Source of the DNA: Lachnospiraceae bacterium UBA4317 | Lineage (GTDB): Bacteria; Bacillota_A; Clostridia; Lachnospirales; Lachnospiraceae | Direction: 5' to 3' | Assembly (NCBI GenBank): GCA_002394525.1 | Contig: DGUF01000059.1 | Coordinates: 13,918 to 25,926, forward strand | DNA length: 12,009 nucleotides | Shown here: piece after piece, positions 1 through 6,422 of the stretch | How the letters are laid out: every line of letters starts with the position of its first letter | Numbering within the stretch: position 1 is the first letter of the stretch | Program-made: the position numbers and the translations under genes | The notes under the pieces: generated by a model | Database searches by the model: none | Seen by the model: the letters and a program-made list of their open reading frames with translations, nothing else | What the model was told of the DNA's origin: nothing

Positions 1-60
1 CAAAGCGCAGTCTTGTTCTCAGCGCAAAGACCAGCCTTGTTTTCAGCGCAAAGCCGGCCC
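1..60. repeat. 24-bp tandem repeat at the left window edge
   Basis: The segment CTTGTTYTCAGCGCAAAG occurs at 12-29 and again at 36-53, exactly 24 bp apart. A partial earlier unit (CAAAG, then a CCAGC-like stretch) runs off the start of the window. The period is a multiple of three, so a translated copy would give an octapeptide repeat; on the minus strand one frame reads AGLCAENK-like units. No start codon with a ribosome site supports such a gene here. I read it as a minisatellite or intergenic repeat whose full extent lies outside the window. Confidence 0.6.
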
Positions 61-232
61 GATCTGAACGGCACAAAAACGGGACAAAAAAACAGACCTA
101 TTCCAAAAACAGATCCTGTTTGCCGCCGTCAGCTGCCTCCCGCGCAGGCACGCACACTTATCCCGGCTCTCCATTGTTCAGTTTTATGAATAATGATGTT
201 TTTGTCCGACACGGACAGAATTCAGAATGTAA

Positions 233-499
233 TCACTTGAAAAGCAGGTATTTCCACTGCTTTGTCCAATACAATAGCACCGGATGGCAGCCTGTGTCAA
301 CCACAAGCGGCAACCGGTGCTCCCGCAAAATATCCACATCTATGTATTTTATCCTGCCCGCCTGCTTTATCGCTTCTCCTATGTACTGGTTTCCGTCCGG
401 CCTGATCCGGAAGACACAGGCATTCGGGACGGACACGATCTCTTTGAGGTCTGCGTAGAGGGGGTGATCTTCGCGTTGACCGCAGCGGCATCCACGTAA
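233..499 (-). pseudogene. Possible C-terminal gene fragment, unknown function
   Basis: This minus-strand frame ends in TGA at 233-235. It reads like an ordinary protein over its last 70-85 residues, for example VFRIRPDGNQYIGEAIKQ followed shortly by a KYIDVDILREHRLPLVVDTG stretch, with GC-rich third positions like the confident genes nearby. The frame stays open towards and into the CARF gene, but the translation upstream of about 499 is not convincing. No ATG with a Shine-Dalgarno sequence marks a beginning; GTG at 434-436 is possible but has no good ribosome site. It may be a truncated remnant, a gene broken by a frameshift, or a chance open frame. I recognise no family. Confidence 0.28.
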
Positions 500-567
500 A
501 AAACAGGAGTGGTTTTTTGCGTTTTTCGCTTTTTTAGGCGGGAAAAACCTATATTCAGGAACATATG

Positions 568-627
568 TGTTACAATATGACAGGTCGGGACTGCGCTTTC
601 CGGCTTCAACATTGTACCATAAGGAGG
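568..627 (+). promoter_or_regulatory. Candidate extended -10 and strong RBS for the CARF gene
   Basis: TGTTACAAT at 568-576 fits an extended -10 (TGn followed by TACAAT); I see no good -35 hexamer upstream. The ribosome-binding sequence AAGGAGG at 621-627 lies 7 bases before the ATG at 635 and fixes that start. The promoter part is a motif match only; the RBS is clear. Confidence 0.4.
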
Positions 628-634
628 TAAAACC

Positions 635-2497
635 ATGGCCCGTAATATTCTTCTGACCTCTCTGAGTGCTGCGGAGAATGATCTGCCGCTGCAGTATTTT
701 TCCGTTCAGAATGAAACCGGCTTTAATTACTGCGATTCCCTTCTGGATGCGGAGGCCGGCATAAAAACCCTGCTGGCCAGGCATGAGATCGATGAGATCA
801 TCGTCATCGGCAGAGACAACACATATGATGAAAAGGATGAGCTGGATCCTGTCCCCATCCGGGATGGCAGCCGTCTGTATTCCGAGGACCTGACATCTTT
901 TTCCACCTATCGTCTGCTCAAGTACCGGATCGCCCGGTACGCGGATGAACTGCCCCCGGACCGCAGGAAGGAGGACGAGCTCCTGCCAGCGGATGTGCGT
1001 GAAAAGCTGGTCCGTTTTATCAGGGATTACCAGGAGGGCAGCAGGGAACTCAGGGACCGGAAATTCAACCGGCTGTTTGACGTGCTCTCGCAGAGCGACC
1101 AGGCCTATGAGGATTTCCGGGACGCGCTCTTTGATGCCTTTCCCGACCTGCGGGAATGTCAGGAGCCCTGTCTCCGATGGGTCAGGAACTATCTCTACAC
1201 AGAGCTCAAGCCCTCCGCCTGGATGGAGCTCCTGCCCGCCAATGGCAAAACGTCCATCTGCCTCATTCCGGAGGACAACGTGGAGGACGGCAGCCTGTGG
1301 GCCAGGAACCTGATGGCGATGAAAGACTCCATCATCAGGGACGACCAGGACATCAACCTCTATGTTTCACTGAACGGCAAGGACGCCGCGGACAACTTCC
1401 TAGTCATCAACCTGCTGGACCTCCTGATCGCCATGCCGGAGAGCGGGGTCCGCCTGAAAAAGCTCTACACACTGACCAGTCTCCAGAGGAGTATGACCGG
1501 TATTATACGCGATGATACCCGGGGCTTCGGGGTCGCTGAGCTCTTCCATGCGATCCATTCCTTCCTGAATTACGGCAAGGCGGACCTGATCGCGAAAATA
1601 TGGGAAGACAGCGGTGAGCACAATGACAGCGTCGCCGGAATGGTCTATGCCATGCGCCATGTGGACGTGGGACTGTCCATGTGCAACATCCCGGAGGTGG
1701 AGGACGGCATCGTCCGCCTGCGCGAGCTGTTCAGGGATGAAAAGTTCTGGAGGGAATCCGGTTCCTACGGCCTGATCTTTTCCGTGATCGCGGAGAGCAT
1801 CCGCGAGGACTACGGCCCGCTCCTTGATGGCGACGGCGGCATTTCCTTTATCGAGCTGGTGAAATGGGCCTACCGCCACCAGTTCTACCAGCAGACCCTG
1901 ACCCTGATCGAGGCCAGGGCGCCCGAGAATCTGGTGAGATCCGGTATATTCTATTACTGTAACGACGAGCAGCAGAAAGGCCGGATCATAGACCTGCTCG
2001 TGGAGCAGCGGCAGAATCTGAAGCCCTATGAATACTACAAGATGGATCAGATCGACCACTATTTCATCAAGACCTATAACCGCATCGGGGCCAGGGGCCG
2101 GGGAGACCGGAACGAGGATCCGCAGCGCGTGTACGCCGCCCTGAGGACAGAGTCCGTCAGAAACACGGATCCCTCGCTCATCACAGGCTACACCGACTGC
2201 GACAGCATGGAAACCCTGGAAAATCTCCTCTACGCCTATTACCACATCGGCAATGTCCGCAACAAGATCAGCCACGCCGAAACGCAGGCGATCTCCGGGA
2301 CACGCCTGATGACGGCAGACAGCGACGAGAGCTCCGCTCTGGTCTGGATGAGGGACGGCATCGACTATTTCATCGACAGCTTTGAGAAAGCGATGGACCA
2401 GGTGCAGGGCAAAAATCCGCAGATCGTCCTCATCACCGGAGACGAAGTCCGGTCGGCCGCGGAACGCGCGAGATACAGAAAAGACAAAAACCATTGA
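635..2497 (+). CDS. CARF-HEPN protein, Csx1/TM1812-type putative RNase
   Basis: Probably an RNase switched on by a cyclic oligoadenylate-type ligand, acting in the cytoplasm. The 620-residue protein starts with a Rossmann-like CARF pattern: a first strand (residues 3-11, NILLTSLSA), a hydrophobic strand at 52-59 (IDEIIVIG), and a third strand plus glycine turn at 240-250 (INLYVSLNGKD). A helix and strand follow, then a segment near 295-320 (FGVAELFHAIHSFLNYGKA) that matches the Csx1/TM1812 pattern. Near the C-terminus, RNKISH gives the HEPN RX4H motif (R542, H547), the usual RNase catalytic pair. No TM segment or signal peptide is seen. Start chosen from AAGGAGG 7 bases upstream. The glycine turn is less canonical than in known family members. 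Relatives act beside type III CRISPR systems, but none is visible here. An assignment to a different HEPN family cannot be excluded. Domain calls are from motifs, not a search. Confidence 0.7.
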   Translation: MARNILLTSLSAAENDLPLQYFSVQNETGFNYCDSLLDAEAGIKTLLARHEIDEIIVIGRDNTYDEKDELDPVPIRDGSRLYSEDLTSFSTYRLLKYRIARYADELPPDRRKEDELLPADVREKLVRFIRDYQEGSRELRDRKFNRLFDVLSQSDQAYEDFRDALFDAFPDLRECQEPCLRWVRNYLYTELKPSAWMELLPANGKTSICLIPEDNVEDGSLWARNLMAMKDSIIRDDQDINLYVSLNGKDAADNFLVINLLDLLIAMPESGVRLKKLYTLTSLQRSMTGIIRDDTRGFGVAELFHAIHSFLNYGKADLIAKIWEDSGEHNDSVAGMVYAMRHVDVGLSMCNIPEVEDGIVRLRELFRDEKFWRESGSYGLIFSVIAESIREDYGPLLDGDGGISFIELVKWAYRHQFYQQTLTLIEARAPENLVRSGIFYYCNDEQQKGRIIDLLVEQRQNLKPYEYYKMDQIDHYFIKTYNRIGARGRGDRNEDPQRVYAALRTESVRNTDPSLITGYTDCDSMETLENLLYAYYHIGNVRNKISHAETQAISGTRLMTADSDESSALVWMRDGIDYFIDSFEKAMDQVQGKNPQIVLITGDEVRSAAERARYRKDKNH

Positions 2498-2557
2498 CCG
2501 GAAGGCCTTTCCCGGAGCGCTCCCCGGTCCGGACGCCGGATGAGCAGGCACAGATTT

Positions 2558-2587
2558 CGGTCACAGTTCGAAAAGAGGCTGTGACCG
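2558..2587 (+). other. 9-bp hairpin between the CARF and channel genes
   Basis: CGGTCACAG at 2558-2566 pairs perfectly with CTGTGACCG at 2579-2587 across a 12-base loop. There is no T-run after it, so it is not a standard terminator. It lies 28 bases before the channel start codon and 15 bases before its ribosome site (AGGAGG at 2603-2608). It could be an RNA processing or attenuation element, or a regulator-binding inverted repeat. Confidence 0.45.
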
Positions 2588-2614
2588 TAACTTCATAGTA
2601 ACAGGAGGTACAGC

Positions 2615-5536
2615 ATGACTCGTTTACAACAGATCAGAACCCCTGCAAAGGAAGAGAGCGGAAAAAAACTCCGGGCTTTTACCATATTGACAACACTGCT
2701 CGTCGCATGCATTGTCTTTTCCTCCGTACTCCTGTTAAACGGCAACAACAAGCTGAGACTCCTGGATCAATACATCCGCGAAGTACCGGTCATTGTGCGG
2801 GACCGCGAGCAGGAACTGGAGACACGCGCTCATGTATTCGAAGAGGATATCCTGGCCCGGGGAGAGCTGGGCACGAGGATCTACGGGGAAGAGAGCGCTC
2901 TTTCGATAGAGGAAAGGCTGGACAAGGTCTGCAGTACAGTTTCAGCCAGGAGCGTTTCCCTGACAGACAAAAATGGAGCCCTTTTAAATACCACCGGACC
3001 CGTAATTCCGGCTGACCTGTTCGAAACACGAATCCGGACACTTGAGGCTCGCAAGCCTGTTTTCGAGCTCTATCCCGCCTCCGCGGACGACGGCCGGGAG
3101 ACGGAGAAACAGGACGGGACCGCTTTTATAATGGTACCGGTCGGGGGAGAGGCCGGCCGCAGGCTGGTCTTTGAATTTTCCTGTGATCCGCTGCTGGATA
3201 TAGTGAATACGATCGGCAACTGGTCCAGCGTCCTCGAGCGTATGCTCTCCGGGCTGGAGGCCGAGGCCTTTGTCCTGACAGGAGAGGGAGACATCTACAG
3301 CAGCCCCCTTAAAGTCTCAGGGAGTGATGAGCAGGAGCAGCTCAGGCAGGAAGCCGCAGGTATTTTTTCAATGAACGGCGACCCCATCGGCGCCGGGAGC
3401 AAAAGCACTTATAAGCTGGTCCCCTTCCGCGGCCGCCTCTCTCTTGCGATCCTGTGCCCTTATCCGGAGCTGGATGCCCAGGTTCTTATAGCCCTGCCTC
3501 TCCTGGAATTTATCAGCACAGGCTTTTACTGTGCCCTGACCCTCTCCGCCTTCATCGTCTTCAGCCTGATTCTGTTCTCGCTTTACGTCTTAATGCTCAG
3601 CGCCAAAAAACACAACACGGTGGATGAGGAGACCTTTATCGGGAACATTGACAGGGAGACACAGCCGGGACGGATCCTGCTGCTCCTCGTCGTCGGCGTC
3701 TTTTCGGTCATGCTCCTGATGCTGGAGAATAACGCGACACTCGCCTATATCGGCAGGACCAAGCGGGAATCGCTCGAATATGAAGTCAACTGGCATGAAG
3801 ACCAGAGAAAGACGATCCGCAGCTCCTATACGGACATCTACAGGACCCGGGCCCAGGCACTGGCCGCGCTCCTGACAGACCACAGGGAGTACCGGACACA
3901 CACGGACCTGCAGGCGCTCAGCGATACCCTGCAGGCGGAGTATCTGATGCTCTTTGATGAGACCGGGCGCGAGATCACCTCAAGCAACACCTATACCGGC
4001 TTTTCCATCGGCGGACCTGACGCCAACCTGAGCGAAAAATACCGGGCGGTGCTGCTGGGATATCCCTCCGCGGTGGTGGGACCCGAAGAGGATCCCTATA
4101 CAAAAAAACAGCAGATGGGCGCGGCGATTCTGCTGACGAAGGAAAACGGAGAGCCGGACGGCTTTGTGCTGGCCGTATTTGATGCCGGCGCCATGAATTC
4201 GGAACTGAAAAAAGAAAGTCTTGAATATACCGTCAGCACCTTTGCCGTGGCGAAGGGCTACAAGGCTGCAGTCATCGACAATGAGACGGGCGTTTTTCTC
4301 GCCCACACCGACGCAAAGAAGAAGGGACTTAAAGCAGAGGATTATCTGACGGCGGTTCCCTATGGCGAAGATTTTGAGGGCTTCACGGAATACGAAGGGA
4401 CGAGTATGTATGTCTCTGGTGTTTCGAACGAAGGAAAGAACCTCCTGTTCATGGTCCCCAACCGCCAGGGCGATACATTGAGCCTGGGTACCCTGCTGAT
4501 GATCGCGGCCCTGCTCCTCATCACAGGATTCCTGTACTGCCCCAAGGCCGCCAGGCTGTGCTCAAGGGCCATGAACGAAGCGATCAAAAACCAGGATCTT
4601 TCGGAGGAGGATATCAAGGCCGGAAGCGAACACCCTCTGGCGGTTTTTGCCTCAGGCTACGCCCTTTTCTTCACCGTGCTGGCAGGGATCGCCCTGCTGG
4701 CTGCCTATACCCTGATCTGGCCTGCCTTTACCTTTGTGTACGGCGGCCTGTGGTCGCGGGGAGTACATCTGTTTTCTCTGTGGGCCGCCCTGTTTTTCCT
4801 GTCTGCCACCCTATGCGCCAGTATCCTTGTCCGAACGGCTCTCCAGGGGGCGGAAAAGAGAACCCAGCTGCGCGCCAGGACAATGTTCAAGCTGGCTGAC
4901 AGTTCGATTGCCTATGCCACGGGCATTCTGATCGCGGTGGGGATCCTGTACATGTTTGGTGTAAATACCAATGCGCTCCTGGCATCGGCCGGCATCGTTT
5001 CCATCGCTGTCGGCATGGGCTCCCAGAGCCTGGTCTCGGATATCGTCGCCGGATTGTTTCTCGCCATAGAGGACTCGATCCACATGGGGGATGTGGTGAT
5101 GATCGACTCCTGGACGGGCCGTGTCACAGATATGGGCATCCGGACCATAGCGATCACGGATGAAAACCAGAATGTCAAGATCCTCAACAACAGCAATATC
5201 AGCGATGTCGTCAATATGAGCAGGAAAAAGACCGCCTGCCTTCTGGAGCTCACGCTGGACCGCCGCGTGCACATGGCTGAACTCGAGGAGATCCTCAGGA
5301 AGGCGGCGGAAGATGCGTCGGAGGAAATGCCGGAGCTCTGCGGAAGCCTCAAACTTGAGGGGATCCACAGCATCACCCGGGATGGCTGTACGGCCCGTCT
5401 CTCCTTTTCCTGCGCCGAGGCGGCGCGCACGTCCACCATGAAAAGACTTCAGACCTTCCTTGAGCAGGAGATAGAGAAGGAGATGGAAAAGATCTCCGGG
5501 GAGCCCTCCGGGAGCCCCGAAATCCGGGGATTCTAA
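2615..5536 (+). CDS. MscS-family channel with dual Cache-like ectodomains
   Basis: A membrane channel, probably gating ion or small-solute flow in response to membrane tension and/or an external ligand. Of 973 residues, TM1 is at about 21-41, followed by a roughly 250-residue extracytoplasmic region, TM2 (299-326), TM3 (354-371), a second ectodomain (about 372-620) and TM segments near 624-642, 680-703, 717-743 and 764-783. The pore helix and MscS core follow from 782 (NTNALLASAGIVSIAVGMGS, then LVSDIVAGLF), with the beta domain after D826. The second ectodomain has a Cache-like signature (AAVIDNETGVFLAHTDAKKKG). Classical MscS is about 290 residues, so this is a sensor-fused form. The start is set by AGGAGG at 2603-2608. 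It lies 117 bp after the CARF gene, so the two may be co-transcribed. The MscS assignment is firm; the Cache calls are by pattern. Confidence 0.9.
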   Translation: MTRLQQIRTPAKEESGKKLRAFTILTTLLVACIVFSSVLLLNGNNKLRLLDQYIREVPVIVRDREQELETRAHVFEEDILARGELGTRIYGEESALSIEERLDKVCSTVSARSVSLTDKNGALLNTTGPVIPADLFETRIRTLEARKPVFELYPASADDGRETEKQDGTAFIMVPVGGEAGRRLVFEFSCDPLLDIVNTIGNWSSVLERMLSGLEAEAFVLTGEGDIYSSPLKVSGSDEQEQLRQEAAGIFSMNGDPIGAGSKSTYKLVPFRGRLSLAILCPYPELDAQVLIALPLLEFISTGFYCALTLSAFIVFSLILFSLYVLMLSAKKHNTVDEETFIGNIDRETQPGRILLLLVVGVFSVMLLMLENNATLAYIGRTKRESLEYEVNWHEDQRKTIRSSYTDIYRTRAQALAALLTDHREYRTHTDLQALSDTLQAEYLMLFDETGREITSSNTYTGFSIGGPDANLSEKYRAVLLGYPSAVVGPEEDPYTKKQQMGAAILLTKENGEPDGFVLAVFDAGAMNSELKKESLEYTVSTFAVAKGYKAAVIDNETGVFLAHTDAKKKGLKAEDYLTAVPYGEDFEGFTEYEGTSMYVSGVSNEGKNLLFMVPNRQGDTLSLGTLLMIAALLLITGFLYCPKAARLCSRAMNEAIKNQDLSEEDIKAGSEHPLAVFASGYALFFTVLAGIALLAAYTLIWPAFTFVYGGLWSRGVHLFSLWAALFFLSATLCASILVRTALQGAEKRTQLRARTMFKLADSSIAYATGILIAVGILYMFGVNTNALLASAGIVSIAVGMGSQSLVSDIVAGLFLAIEDSIHMGDVVMIDSWTGRVTDMGIRTIAITDENQNVKILNNSNISDVVNMSRKKTACLLELTLDRRVHMAELEEILRKAAEDASEEMPELCGSLKLEGIHSITRDGCTARLSFSCAEAARTSTMKRLQTFLEQEIEKEMEKISGEPSGSPEIRGF

Positions 5537-5584
5537 TCGTTGCTCCGAACCAGTAAACAGACTGTCTCGATCCCGCCCGAGACA
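5515..5584 (+). terminator. Two hairpins at the end of the channel gene
   Basis: CCCCG (5515-5519) pairs with CGGGG (5525-5529), overlapping the last codons. TGTCTCG (5563-5569) pairs perfectly with CGAGACA (5578-5584) across an 8-base loop. No T-run follows either, so intrinsic termination is uncertain. Their position after the operon and between convergent genes suggests a transcript-end or stabilising structure. Confidence 0.35.
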
Positions 5585-5602
5585 ATGAATTGATACACAT
5601 AT

Positions 5603-5648
5603 TTCTTGTCCGTACGCGGAAATGGGTTCAGGAACATATCCACGATTT
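5603..5648 (+). repeat. Imperfect direct repeat, left copy
   Basis: This stretch (TTCTTGTCCG, then AAATGGGTTCAGGAACATAT and CCACGATTT) resembles 8136-8183. The core 5620-5648 matches 8155-8183 at roughly 23 of 29 positions, including GAACATATC, and TTCTTG precedes it in both copies with a 2-base spacing difference. The two copies flank the 231-residue gene once the IS is ignored. It could be a remnant duplication, a recombination site, or chance. Confidence 0.4.
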
Positions 5649-5690
5649 ATCGGTTCGCGAGGGACATGTCGACAAGCAACTTTTCACAAA

Positions 5691-6386
5691 TTACTTTTTA
5701 TATTCCTTCCACGCAATTTTAAAAAAATCAGCTCCAAACCTTGTTAACTTCAGATGCCTAGTGATGGATATCTCGACCCCAGAAGCCATAAGTGGAGATG
5801 AATGAGCTTTTATCTCCTCGAAACATAGCCCCAATGCAACCAACCTACGTACCGAGGGCGCTGAATATGCAAATTTGATTTCTGCACTGTATTTGGACCC
5901 ATCCAGTTCATTTTTCATGTATTTTAATTCATAAGGTAGTAATTGATGTACTATTTCCGCATACATCTGCAGTCTTTCAAACTTTATGATCCCCCTTAAA
6001 AAAGCTAAATAGAATCTACCCAAAATTACTGCTTTTTCAGTATCACTATAATGAGAGAGAATATATAGCATATATTCTAAGGATTTATTATACTCCTTTT
6101 TATTCTTTTGAACTTTTTCAAGTATCTTTAATCTTTCCTCATCATTATCAACGCCATCAGCGGTGCTTTTAACAAAAGCGAGCAGTTTCATTATTTCAAT
6201 ATGTCTTTTCAATCCTGTTGAAAAATCATACATTTTAACTGCTGTTGAGAGTATGGGCACTTGTTTAAGAAAACCATCGTCCATCTTTGAATCTAATAAT
6301 AATTCACCATAATCAACTATTATTTGTTTCGCTGGTTCGATACTTTTTAAAAAACCCTCCGCCAATCCATATTCATTATTTTCCAT
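5691..6386 (-). CDS. Unknown 231-residue helical protein
   Basis: Function unknown. The start at 6384-6386 is backed by AAGGAG five bases upstream. The protein is mostly alpha-helical with no signal peptide or clear TM segment. Residues 27-53 (including DSKMDDGFLKQVPILSTAVK) resemble, from memory, a widespread uncharacterised group with an L-x-D-G-x-L-K-x-I/V-P-x-V pattern followed by an amphipathic helix. The C-terminal end (RHLKLTRFGADFFKIAW) looks like the last helix and turn of a winged-helix or membrane-peripheral domain. Codon use is AT-rich, unlike the upstream operon, which suggests acquisition from elsewhere. The gene converges on the channel gene. A complete IS begins about 36 bp upstream of its start and probably cut it off from its original promoter. 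It is intact and may still be expressed from a promoter near the IS end. Confidence 0.75.
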   Translation of the reverse strand: MENNEYGLAEGFLKSIEPAKQIIVDYGELLLDSKMDDGFLKQVPILSTAVKMYDFSTGLKRHIEIMKLLAFVKSTADGVDNDEERLKILEKVQKNKKEYNKSLEYMLYILSHYSDTEKAVILGRFYLAFLRGIIKFERLQMYAEIVHQLLPYELKYMKNELDGSKYSAEIKFAYSAPSVRRLVALGLCFEEIKAHSSPLMASGVEISITRHLKLTRFGADFFKIAWKEYKK

Positions 6387-6416
6387 CTTAACTCCTTCTC
6401 TTTTTTAATAATTCAT

Positions 6417-6422
6417 TACTTA
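6417..6422. repeat. Target-site duplication TACTTA, left
   Basis: TACTTA lies immediately outside the left inverted repeat and is repeated at 8108-8113 outside the right one, as expected from insertion of a transposon with a 6-bp staggered cut. Confidence 0.75.

Larger units (their letters stand above)
1..634. other. Gene-poor leader region upstream of the CARF gene
   Basis: No confident gene is present in these 634 bases. The left edge carries the 24-bp tandem repeat. A minus-strand frame ending at 233 has protein-like content but no clear start. About 500-545 is rich in T-runs, with imperfect CCAC/GTGG pairing at 492-495 and 511-514 followed by six T, which is a weak terminator-like arrangement on the plus strand. 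The last 70 bases contain a possible extended -10 element and the ribosome site of the next gene. No tRNA, cas gene or CRISPR array is visible. Confidence 0.6.

Noticed and set aside
1..60. Possible CRISPR array end (regular 24-bp spacing)
   Set aside because: The units are contiguous with no unique spacers between identical repeats, and the period is far shorter than a repeat-plus-spacer unit.
1400..2551. 383-codon open frame on the minus strand opposite the CARF gene
   Set aside because: Its length comes from GC-rich codons of the plus-strand gene. The plus frame has a strong RBS, domain motifs and a coherent protein pattern, while the antisense frame has none.
4811..5439. Two overlapping minus-strand open frames opposite the channel's MscS core
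   Set aside because: They lie across the well-conserved MscS pore and beta-domain coding sequence and show no protein-like motifs or RBS.
5590..5805. 71-codon plus-strand frame overlapping the end of the 231-residue gene
   Set aside because: TTG start without an RBS, and most of it is antisense to the better-supported minus-strand gene.
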